From contig URNE01000152.1 of assembly GCA_900549045.1 (NCBI GenBank), forward strand, positions 1-6,246: a DNA stretch of 6,246 nucleotides, given 5' to 3'. The position numbers were made by a program, and so were the translations under genes. The DNA is from an uncultured bacterium. Lineage in GTDB: Bacteria; Verrucomicrobiota; Lentisphaeria; Victivallales; UBA1829. Positions 1-5,503 of the stretch are shown one piece after another (the stretch's first letter is position 1; each line of letters begins with the position of its first letter). Below the pieces are notes generated by a model. The model saw only the letters and a list, made by a program, of their open reading frames with translations, ran no database searches and was not told where the DNA came from.

Positions 1-1092
1 CCGCAGGATTTCAAATTGTTCTTCCTTCAGCGGACTTGTCCGGTCGATGGTGAAGGCCGGGAATTCGCGGCGGAGCGGATAGTTGCCGCGCTGCTTCTCG
101 AATGTCTCCGGAGACCGCCTGAGACGCGCATCGTCCTGCCGGACGTCGTAGGCTGAGGCAACCGCTTCCGCAAGAGAATGAACCCGTAGATGCGTCGTCG
201 CCGGAACCGGGATTTCCGGATACCAGCCGTGAGCGTCCTCGAGCCCGAAGAACTCCGCAACCGTGCGGACGCACGCCGCCGTTCCGTTGGCCTTGCCGTC
301 GGCGGAATAGCCTGCGATGTGCGGGGTGGCGAACTCAAGAAGGTTCATCAGTTCCAAATCAATTCCGGGTTCATGTTCCCAGACGTCGAGTGCGGCGCCG
401 CGGATGCCGCCGGAGCGGAGGGCGGACTTCAGGGCTTCGTTGTCCGTCACTTCCCCGCGTGAACTGTTGATGAGGAACGGCGTGCGTTTCAAGCCTGCGA
501 AAAACGGCGCATCGGCGAGATGAAACGTCCGGTCCGAACCGTCGCGCAGGAGCGGGACGTGGAAGGTGATGAAGTCGGCCTCCTCCTGAATCTGTTCGAG
601 TGAAACGAAGTCGGAGGTCCCTTCTTTCCGTTCACGCGGAGGATCGTTGAGCAGAACGCGCATGCCGAGAGTTTCCGCGACTTTGGCGACGCGTGAGCCT
701 ACGTTGCCGGCACCGACGACACCGATGGTTTTTCCCGCGAGCGGATCGCGTTTCGTCTCTTCATGGATCAGCAGGAGCGAGGCGATGTACTGGGCGACGG
801 AGTCCGCATTGCAGCCCGGGGCGTTCCGCCAGAGAATGTCGTGCGCGGCGCAGTACGCCGTGTCGATATGGTCGTATCCGATCGTTGCGGTTGCGATGAG
901 GCGGACCGCCGTGCCGTCGAGCAGGTCGGCATTGCATTTCGTGCGGGTGCGGGTGATGAGGGCGTCCGCGCCGCGCAGGTCGTCCCGTGTGATTGCTGCG
1001 CCGGGCAGACGGATGAGTTCGGCGAGCCGGGCAAGCGGGGATTCGGCAAGAAACGGAATCTTGTCGTCCGCTGCAATTCGTATTTTTTTCAT
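1..1092 (-). CDS. pdxB: 4-phosphoerythronate dehydrogenase PdxB, C-terminus cut by window edge
   Basis: This cytoplasmic enzyme oxidises 4-phospho-D-erythronate to 2-oxo-3-hydroxy-4-phosphobutanoate, the second step of DXP-dependent pyridoxal phosphate synthesis. The visible 364 residues match the PdxB layout. An N-terminal substrate-domain half includes APGCNADSVAQY (residues 91-102). The Rossmann nucleotide loop is GVVGAGNVG (124-132), with the acidic residue D150 in NDPPR. The D-2-hydroxyacid dehydrogenase catalytic trio follows as R212 (SSRGEV), E241 (WEHEP) and H258 (TPHIAGYS). After it comes the PdxB-specific C-terminal dimerisation region with YDVRQDDARLR (315-325) and a RREF motif; this region separates PdxB from SerA and other relatives. 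E. coli PdxB has 378 residues, so only about 15-20 are missing. I chose the start at 1092 because MKKIRIAADDKIPF aligns with the family N-terminus MKILVDENMPY. In-frame ATGs at 1107 and 1131 would add 5 or 13 residues, and none of the three has a strong ribosome site. It is divergent from the gene at 1147. Confidence 0.93.
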   Translation of the reverse strand, partial: MKKIRIAADDKIPFLAESPLARLAELIRLPGAAITRDDLRGADALITRTRTKCNADLLDGTAVRLIATATIGYDHIDTAYCAAHDILWRNAPGCNADSVAQYIASLLLIHEETKRDPLAGKTIGVVGAGNVGSRVAKVAETLGMRVLLNDPPRERKEGTSDFVSLEQIQEEADFITFHVPLLRDGSDRTFHLADAPFFAGLKRTPFLINSSRGEVTDNEALKSALRSGGIRGAALDVWEHEPGIDLELMNLLEFATPHIAGYSADGKANGTAACVRTVAEFFGLEDAHGWYPEIPVPATTHLRVHSLAEAVASAYDVRQDDARLRRSPETFEKQRGNYPLRREFPAFTIDRTSPLKEEQFEILR

Positions 1093-1112
1093 GATATTCT
1101 GATCCATCCGGT

Positions 1113-1141
1113 TTGATTTTCTTTTTTTCATCGTGTATTGT
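1113..1141 (+). promoter_or_regulatory. possible promoter of the exported-protein/amidohydrolase pair (weak)
   Basis: TTGATT (1113-1118) and TATTGT (1136-1141) are 17 bases apart, and each matches four of six consensus bases. The -10 overlaps the oppositely oriented TACAAT proposed for pdxB, so the two promoters would exclude each other. The predicted transcription start falls at about 1147-1149, on the ATG itself. That fits the absence of any Shine-Dalgarno sequence before this gene and would make a leaderless message. Confidence 0.25.
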
Positions 1142-1165
1142 ACTGCATGAAAACGAAAATTGCCA
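1137..1165 (-). promoter_or_regulatory. possible pdxB promoter (weak)
   Basis: Reading leftward, TACAAT (1142-1137) matches five of six bases of a -10 element. TGGCAA (1165-1160), 17 bases upstream, matches only three of six bases of a -35. Transcription would begin near 1130, leaving a leader of about 38 bases before the ATG at 1092. The upstream half lies inside the start of the divergent gene, so the call rests on the -10 alone. Confidence 0.25.
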
Positions 1166-1575
1166 CTCTGTTTTTGCTTTTTTTCGCGATTTTGTCCTTG
1201 CGCGGCGAGGACAGGACCGCAGTGTGCCGCTATGCGCGTGAGGCGGACGGCATTTACAGCCGTACCATGGCGCGGATCGCCGAGGGCTGGATCGGGGCGC
1301 GTGAAAATTTCGATTTCGCCATGCAGACCGTGAAAGACAAAGCGGTCAATGCGGAGCGCGAAGCGCGCGGCCGCGCCCGGCTGACCTATGAAAATGTCCG
1401 CGATGAAACCGTGCGCAAGACACGCGAGCTCTCCGACGACATTCAGAAGGAGACGGTGCGCCGCACCCGGGAAATTTCGGAAAGCGCCCGTGAAAGCATC
1501 TCGAACGCCGGACGCCAGGTTTCCCGGCAGTACCATGAAACCAGCGGAAAAATCCGCGAAAAGGTTCGGGAATGA
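1147..1575 (+). CDS. small exported helical protein with 15-residue repeats, unknown function
   Basis: I do not recognise a named family for this 142-residue protein. Residues 1-20 form a Sec-type signal: a lysine-containing start (MKTK), then a hydrophobic core (IATLFLLFFAIL). No lipobox is visible, so the mature protein should be periplasmic or secreted. The rest is very rich in Arg, Glu, Lys and Ser, has no proline and has one cysteine (C27), as expected of a long amphipathic helix. From residue 88 a 15-residue unit recurs: TVRKTRELSDDIQKE (88-102), TVRRTREISESARES (103-117), a diverged copy (118-132), and a partial copy to the end. A TTG nine bases upstream would only add MYC before the signal, so I take ATG at 1147. 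No ribosome site precedes it. Its stop overlaps the amidohydrolase start as ATGA, suggesting coupled translation. A structural or envelope-associated role is possible but not shown. Confidence 0.7.
   Translation: MKTKIATLFLLFFAILSLRGEDRTAVCRYAREADGIYSRTMARIAEGWIGARENFDFAMQTVKDKAVNAEREARGRARLTYENVRDETVRKTRELSDDIQKETVRRTREISESARESISNAGRQVSRQYHETSGKIREKVRE
1408..1542 (+). repeat. three tandem 45-bp coding repeats (15-residue helical units)
   Basis: The units are 1408-1452, 1453-1497 and 1498-1542. The first two are clear at the protein level (TVR-K/R-TRE-L/I-S followed by an acidic/polar tail). The third is diverged, keeping mainly hydrophobic residues at unit positions 8 and 12 (L95/I110/V125 and I99/A114/Y129). 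The DNA copies differ at many bases, so this is an old duplication kept by protein-level selection, not a fresh tandem array. Fifteen residues per four helical turns is a known periodicity of right-handed coiled coils, for example in the VASP tetramerisation domain. Confidence 0.6.
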
Positions 1576-3152
1576 CGAAGACTCTTATTTCCGGTGCGCG
1601 TATTATCGACGGCTCCGGTTCTCCGGCGTTTCAGGGCTCGGTTCTGATTGAGGACGACCGGATCCGCGCGGTCTCCCGGACGCCGCTTGCGGTTGCCGAT
1701 GCCCGGAATGTCGACGCTTCCGGTCTGGCGCTCGCTCCGGGATTCATCGATGTGCACGCGCATTCCGATCTTTCGATTCTAGCGGAGCCTGAAGCGGTCG
1801 GGAAAATTTCGCAGGGAATTACGAGTGAACTTTCCGGCAATTGCGGGCTTTCCGCGTTTCCGATCCGCACGGTGGAGGTTCGTGAGCATCTGGAAAAACT
1901 CTACCGGACCTACGGCGTTGCGCTGACATGGCGCGATTTTTCGTCTTATGCGGATGCCGTGACAGCAGCCCGTCCCGCAATCAACGTCGGCTTCCTCTGC
2001 GGACACAACACCCTCCGCGCCAATGTCTTCGGCTATGAAAACACGTCCGGAACTTCCTCCGGATGGGCGCGCGAACGCGATCTGCTCGCAGAGATGCTGG
2101 AGCAGGGGGCGCTGGGGTTTTCGACGGGACTTCTCTATACTCCCGGCAAGTTCGCACCGCCCGAGGAGCTGCGGATCGTCGCCTCCGCACTGCGCGGGTT
2201 CGATGCGCCGTATGCAACGCATTTGCGGAGCGAAGGCGATGCGCTGATTGAATCTCTGGAGGAGGCGCTTGCAATCGCCCGCGCAGGTTCCGGACGCCTC
2301 CAGGTCAGTCATCTCAAAACGGCAAAACCGCGGAACTGGCACAAGCTGGACGCCGCGTTGGCGCTGATTGAATCGGCGCGGCGCGAAGGTCTCCGGGTTT
2401 CCGTCGACCGCTATCCCTACACATTTGCGCAGACGAGCCTGAGCGTTGTTCTTCCGCCGCCTTACGACGGCATGACGGATGCGAAGATTCAGGAAACTCT
2501 CTCCGGTTCGCCGGAGGAAACGGAGCGTCTGGCGGAGGAACTTTCCCGCATGAATCTTCGCTGGGAGACGGTTCTTCTCTGTTCGACGCGTGTTTCCGGA
2601 ATGATGCGGTTCGCCGGCGGTTCATTCGCCGAGCTTTCGGAAAAACTGCGTATGCCGCCGGAACGGATCTGCATGGATCTGCTCCGCCGGGATTCCGTCG
2701 GAACAATGGCGGCGTTCGGCGGGCTCTCTCCGGAAAATCTCACCCGGATTCTCTCCCGGGAATGGGTCTGCTGCGGGACGGATGAGACGGCTCGTCCGGT
2801 GTCCGGCCGGATCGGACGCTGTCATCCGCGCGGGTTCGGTTCGTTTCCGCGTTTCCTGCGTCTCTGCCGCGCCGCGGGAATTTCGCTGGAGACGGCGGTT
2901 GCGCGGATGACCTCGCTTCCCGCTTCGGTTTTCGGTTTGAACGGACGCGGCCGGATTGAACCTGGATATTTTGCCGATCTGGCGCTCTTCTCCGAAGCGG
3001 AATTCTGTGATTGCGCGGATTTCGCCTCGCCGCACGCGCTGTCCGCCGGACTCAACGCCGTTTATGTGAACGGCGAACTTGCGTTTTCCGGCGGAAACGT
3101 TCTGAACCGCGCGGGCCGGGTGCTCAGAAGGACGACGCAATCAGTCCGATGA
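1572..3152 (+). CDS. N-acyl-D-amino-acid deacylase-type amidohydrolase
   Basis: This 526-residue cytoplasmic protein belongs to the amidohydrolase superfamily, D-aminoacylase branch, whose members hydrolyse N-acyl-D-amino acids to a carboxylate and the free D-amino acid. The order of motifs fits throughout. A small N-terminal beta domain opens with GARIIDGSGSPAFQG and is followed by the metal pair H62/H64 in PGFIDVHAHSD. The metal-bridging C91 (SGNCG), typical of this branch, comes next, then H217 (THLRSEG), H247 with K249 (VSHLK), the DRYPYT strand at 279-284, and the catalytic aspartate D404 (CGTDE). The family signature HPRGFGSFPRFL (418-429) and a C-terminal domain (G-IEPGYFADL, NAVYVNGELAF) complete it. 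Length and residues suggest an active enzyme; the exact substrate (D-Glu, D-Asp, hydrophobic or other) cannot be read. There is no signal peptide. AAAAGG-like bases lie about 7 bases before the ATG, which overlaps the preceding stop. The 3' end overlaps the convergent permease gene by 29 bp. Confidence 0.88.
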   Translation: MTKTLISGARIIDGSGSPAFQGSVLIEDDRIRAVSRTPLAVADARNVDASGLALAPGFIDVHAHSDLSILAEPEAVGKISQGITSELSGNCGLSAFPIRTVEVREHLEKLYRTYGVALTWRDFSSYADAVTAARPAINVGFLCGHNTLRANVFGYENTSGTSSGWARERDLLAEMLEQGALGFSTGLLYTPGKFAPPEELRIVASALRGFDAPYATHLRSEGDALIESLEEALAIARAGSGRLQVSHLKTAKPRNWHKLDAALALIESARREGLRVSVDRYPYTFAQTSLSVVLPPPYDGMTDAKIQETLSGSPEETERLAEELSRMNLRWETVLLCSTRVSGMMRFAGGSFAELSEKLRMPPERICMDLLRRDSVGTMAAFGGLSPENLTRILSREWVCCGTDETARPVSGRIGRCHPRGFGSFPRFLRLCRAAGISLETAVARMTSLPASVFGLNGRGRIEPGYFADLALFSEAEFCDCADFASPHALSAGLNAVYVNGELAFSGGNVLNRAGRVLRRTTQSVR

Positions 3153-4026
3153 CGATCAGGATGATTCCGAACAGTTTGACTTGTCCGCACGGCTCTTTCA
3201 GGATGAACACGCCCGCGAGCACGCCGAGCGGCAGACTCATCTGGCGGAATGCCTGAATGTAGCTGACGTTCGTCACGAGCGGCATGGCGAGCAGGATCAG
3301 CGCATATGCGGAGGAGCTGAACACTCCGGTGATGTGCGGCCACGGCGTCTTGAGGAACAGCCGTTTGAATTCCGCTCGCTCCTGCTTCTGCGTCAGCACA
3401 AAAAGACCGAGCACGGCCGCCAGGCCGCTTTCCACAAGGAACAGATAGAACAGCGAAGTGACGAGACGGGAGTCATGATTGTCCGGGAGTTCCTTCAGAA
3501 TTTTTGCCGCCTCGCTGTCGAAGATCGTGTAGACGGTGACGCCGGCCGCGATCAGCAGAACGAAGAAGAGCAGCGGCGTGCAGTAGGTTTTCCAGTGGAA
3601 TTCACGGAAACTTTTGAGCGGCAGGAACAGACAGCCGATGGAGATCAGCGCCATTCCGCCCAGCGCGAACGCGTCCGGCGTCTTGCCGAGCCCGAACGAA
3701 ATCGTCACCGCCGCGGTCAGCAGAACGGGGAGGGAGCGTCCGAGGGGATAGACGAGGGAGATATCCCCCCTCCGGTATCCGTACGCAAGCCCGATGCAAT
3801 AGAGCATTTCCCCGAACCAGCTGAAAGCGAGAATCCGCCAGAATCTCCCCGGCAGGGCGGAACATGGGATTCCGGAATGCAGGAAGAATCCGAACCAGAT
3901 CAGCGCCGCCGTGGCGCTTGACAGCATGTAGAACGCCGCCGACGGCGTACTCTTTTTGCTGATGAAGTTCCAGCCCGCATGAAGAAACACGGAAACGAAG
4001 ATCAGCAGAAACGCGGTCAGAGTCAT
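3124..4026 (-). CDS. EamA/DMT-family membrane transporter, ten helices
   Basis: This 300-residue inner-membrane protein has about ten hydrophobic segments, near residues 2-20, 30-49, 62-82, 88-112, 117-137, 148-168, 187-211, 231-250, 254-276 and 283-299. They fall into two five-helix halves, the standard EamA duplication. Family features include the start FLHAGWNFISKK, the GDISLVYPLGRSLPVLL segment (87-103) and, in the second half, YIQAFRQMSLPLGVLAGVFILKE (257-278). The two halves show the typical cores of drug/metabolite transporters, which move amino acids, sugars, nucleosides or other metabolites, often outward. The substrate is not predictable. Its ATG overlaps the stop of the PHP gene (ATGA, 4026-4023), and GGTGGGAA precedes it, so it is the second gene of a coupled operon. 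The pairing suggests it moves a substrate or product of the PHP enzyme. The stop codon lies within the 3' end of the convergent amidohydrolase gene, and no terminator is visible. Confidence 0.9.
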   Translation of the reverse strand: MTLTAFLLIFVSVFLHAGWNFISKKSTPSAAFYMLSSATAALIWFGFFLHSGIPCSALPGRFWRILAFSWFGEMLYCIGLAYGYRRGDISLVYPLGRSLPVLLTAAVTISFGLGKTPDAFALGGMALISIGCLFLPLKSFREFHWKTYCTPLLFFVLLIAAGVTVYTIFDSEAAKILKELPDNHDSRLVTSLFYLFLVESGLAAVLGLFVLTQKQERAEFKRLFLKTPWPHITGVFSSSAYALILLAMPLVTNVSYIQAFRQMSLPLGVLAGVFILKEPCGQVKLFGIILIVIGLIASSF

Positions 4027-5375
4027 TTCCCACCGTCTCCGAAGGATTTGCGGCGGTATTCCTCCACTCGGTTTCCGAGGGCGTCGAGCGCGGTTTTCGC
4101 TTCAGGATTCCCCGCGAGAATTTCCTGCATGAGCGCGCCTTCCACCGAGCAGAGACGGGTCTGGGCGGGGAAATAATTTTCGACGAGAAACGCGATGTAG
4201 CGTACCAGACGGTAGTCGGCGACGACGTTCGGGACTTTGTCGTACATCACTTCAACGGCCGCGCACTTTCCGTTCCGCATGGCGTCGATCAGGTCGGGAA
4301 GTTCGCTTGACTTCGCGAGTACGACGGTGTAGTAGCGGAACGCCAGCTGGTCGCAGTCGGTTCCGTGGGAATCGCTGACTCCGGCGACGGGGAAGCCGTT
4401 GCCCTGCGCAACCTCCTGATAGTAGCGCGCAATCTGGCAGTTGTTGGAACGCCACTGATCGTCGTAGAAGCCGCCGATGACTTCAAAAATATCAAATTTT
4501 CTGCGTTTGAATACCGCGTCGGAGAGAAATGTGCTGATTTCATATTTATGAGTCTGCCAGTACGGATGGCAGAACATGGCGAGTCCGCCGCCTTCGCGGA
4601 TGCGGTCGAACACCCATTCGCTGGAGGCGACGGGGAAACCGTTTTCGTTTTCCGGAATGAATCCGGCGGGGAAGGAACGGAGGATTTCCTCAACCTCGTT
4701 CCGGTAGCGTTCCGGATCGCTCTTTGCAAGGTCGTTGACGCTGAACGAACCGCCGAAGTTGATGATATGGATATTGTTGTCCGGCGCGTGCACCTCTTCG
4801 CCGGGGAAGAGCCGGAAGCCGTTTTTCAGATTTTTCCAGTATTCGATGGCGCGGAGAGAGGGGGCGTAACGGAGGTGGTCGGTCACGGCAATGAAATCAA
4901 ACCCCTCTTCGCGGTAACGGGCGGCAACGTATTCGGGAGCCTCGCGTCCGTCGGAGCAGACGGAATGCAGATGAATGTCTCCGCGGTAGGGGCGCAGAGC
5001 CATGAGGTCCGGCTTGAGGGAATAAACATTGAGATGAACATTGACTTCATCACGCGGGAGCCATTCGGAAGATTTTTCCCGTGCGGGGAGTTTGCGGATA
5101 TGGAGAGTGAGGTTGTGCTCCTGTTCACCTGCGAAATAGATGTTCAGGACGAGGGAGCCATTGCGGACTTCCGCCGACCGGACCGCGTTTTTTTCGCCTT
5201 CGGGCGAGTGATTTCCGGCTTCGTTGAGCCCGTCGACCGGATGATAAATGATTTCAATGTTTTCAACGGGCGGCAGCTGCGCGTGAGCGGCGCGCGGTGT
5301 GATGCGGATTTCCGAAACCTGATCGGCGGGGACGATGCGTGGAAAAACGTCGAAATAGTCGGAAAAAATCTTCAT
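4023..5375 (-). CDS. PHP-domain metallohydrolase, CehA/McbA-like
   Basis: The C-terminal two thirds of this 450-residue protein is a PHP (polymerase and histidinol phosphatase) domain, a trinuclear-metal hydrolase fold acting on phosphoesters and, in CehA/McbA relatives, carbamate or other ester bonds. The metal ligands are all present: H135 and H137 (RGDIHLHS), D142 (SDG), H167 (VTDH), E193/E194 (PGEE), H203 (NIHIINF), H270 (MFCHPYW), D335 and H337 (GVSDSHGT). Residues 1-125 form a beta-rich N-terminal domain that I do not recognise; appended domains like this are common in the CehA/McbA group. Residues 385-450 look helical and end in a charged tail. No signal peptide or membrane segment is visible, so it is likely cytoplasmic. 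The start at 5375 follows AAAGGAGA with six bases of spacing. It is first in an operon with the EamA permease and divergent from the TrmB-like gene, which is its likely regulator. The substrate is unknown. Confidence 0.87.
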   Translation of the reverse strand: MKIFSDYFDVFPRIVPADQVSEIRITPRAAHAQLPPVENIEIIYHPVDGLNEAGNHSPEGEKNAVRSAEVRNGSLVLNIYFAGEQEHNLTLHIRKLPAREKSSEWLPRDEVNVHLNVYSLKPDLMALRPYRGDIHLHSVCSDGREAPEYVAARYREEGFDFIAVTDHLRYAPSLRAIEYWKNLKNGFRLFPGEEVHAPDNNIHIINFGGSFSVNDLAKSDPERYRNEVEEILRSFPAGFIPENENGFPVASSEWVFDRIREGGGLAMFCHPYWQTHKYEISTFLSDAVFKRRKFDIFEVIGGFYDDQWRSNNCQIARYYQEVAQGNGFPVAGVSDSHGTDCDQLAFRYYTVVLAKSSELPDLIDAMRNGKCAAVEVMYDKVPNVVADYRLVRYIAFLVENYFPAQTRLCSVEGALMQEILAGNPEAKTALDALGNRVEEYRRKSFGDGGK

Positions 5376-5380
5376 TTCAT

Positions 5381-5387
5381 TCTCCTT
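5381..5387 (-). promoter_or_regulatory. ribosome binding site of the PHP gene
   Basis: Leftward reading gives AAGGAGA, with GGAG six bases before the ATG at 5375. An ATG at 5380-5378 lies only one base from GGAG and opens onto a stop after one more codon, so 5375 is the real start. This is one of the strongest Shine-Dalgarno sequences in the window. Confidence 0.75.
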
Positions 5388-5395
5388 TTTTTGAA

Positions 5396-5415
5396 ATGTC
5401 GCTTTTCTTTTACAT
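5396..5415. promoter_or_regulatory. operator-like imperfect palindrome 1 (PHP side)
   Basis: ATGTCGCTTTTCTTTTACAT is a 20-bp element with outer arms ATGT/ACAT. It matches the element at 5475-5494 at 16 of 20 positions in the same orientation. It lies just downstream of the proposed start of transcription of the PHP operon, a typical place for a repressor to block initiation or elongation. Its last four bases also form ACATGATGT (5412-5420), a second small palindrome. Binding by the adjacent TrmB-like regulator is inferred from position and symmetry only. Confidence 0.45.
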
Positions 5416-5425
5416 GATGTGTGCT

Positions 5426-5453
5426 AATGTATCAGAGATTTTGCGTATTGCAA
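5426..5453 (-). promoter_or_regulatory. predicted promoter of the PHP-EamA operon
   Basis: Leftward reading gives TTGCAA (5453-5448) as the -35, a 16-base spacer, and TACATT (5431-5426) as the -10. A TG one base ahead of the -10 makes an extended -10 (TGATACATT). Each hexamer matches four of six consensus bases. Transcription would start near 5419, giving a leader of about 44 bases that contains operator-like site 1. Confidence 0.45.
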
Positions 5454-5476
5454 CGGGAAAAACGAAAATAAATGAT
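5448..5476 (+). promoter_or_regulatory. predicted promoter of the TrmB-like gene
   Basis: The same TTGCAA (5448-5453), being its own reverse complement, can serve rightward with a 17-base spacer to AATGAT (5471-5476), four of six -10 bases. The -10 overlaps the start of operator-like site 2, which would let the bound regulator block its own promoter. Transcription would start near 5483, leaving a leader of about 20 bases. An alternative, TTGCGT at 5441 with AAAATA at 5465, is no better. Confidence 0.35.
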
Positions 5477-5494
5477 GTCGCTTTTTTACGACAT
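5475..5494. promoter_or_regulatory. operator-like inverted repeat 2 (regulator side)
   Basis: Perfect six-base arms ATGTCG (5475-5480) and CGACAT (5489-5494) flank an 8-base T-rich centre. This is the best-formed palindrome in the gap and shares 16 of 20 bases with site 1. It ends directly against the ribosome binding site of the TrmB-like gene and overlaps its proposed -10, the arrangement expected for autorepression. Confidence 0.5.
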
Positions 5495-5500
5495 GGAGGG
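5495..5500 (+). promoter_or_regulatory. ribosome binding site of the TrmB-like gene
   Basis: GGAGGG lies just before the GTG at 5504; GGAGG is four bases from it, slightly close. It decides for the GTG start. The only nearby ATG (5493) is out of frame and reaches a stop after four codons. Confidence 0.65.
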
Positions 5501-5503
5501 ATT

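Noticed and set aside
647..1116. Rightward open frames (151 and 117 codons) across the pdxB region
   Set aside because: They are antisense to pdxB, whose catalytic and nucleotide-binding motifs all lie on the other strand.
1138..1146. TTG as an earlier start of the exported protein
   Set aside because: It would place Tyr-Cys before an ideal signal-peptide start (MKTK) and has no better ribosome site.
1365..1376. 12-bp palindrome GCGCGGCCGCGC
   Set aside because: It arises from Arg/Ala codons of a GC-rich helical protein; no partner copy or regulatory context is visible.
1779..2342. Open frames of 130-187 codons antisense to the amidohydrolase, here and at 2314-2706 and 2622-3140
   Set aside because: Low-complexity Arg/Pro/Ala-rich products with no motifs, lying inside a fully conserved enzyme gene.
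3057..3074. Perfect hairpin GCCGTT-N6-AACGGC near the end of the amidohydrolase gene
   Set aside because: It encodes the common amidohydrolase motif around VYVNGELAF and has no T-run on either strand, so it is not a convincing terminator.
3082..3099. Stem CGTTTTCC-GGC-GGAAACG, 25 bases past the permease stop
   Set aside because: It has a bulged base, lacks a U-tract in either direction, and is inside the coding sequence of the convergent gene.
3181..3921. A 246-codon open frame antisense to the permease
   Set aside because: Its product is an Arg/Glu/Gln-rich string without domain features, while the opposite strand encodes a clean ten-helix EamA protein.
5378..5386. Two-codon upstream frame ATG-AAA-TGA before the PHP start
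   Set aside because: Its ATG is one base from the Shine-Dalgarno core, too close for efficient initiation, so a regulatory mini-frame is unlikely.
4365..5417. A 350-codon open frame antisense to the PHP gene
   Set aside because: It mirrors the coding frame of a gene with all PHP metal ligands in order. Long antisense frames are expected in GC-rich genes; it has no recognisable motif.
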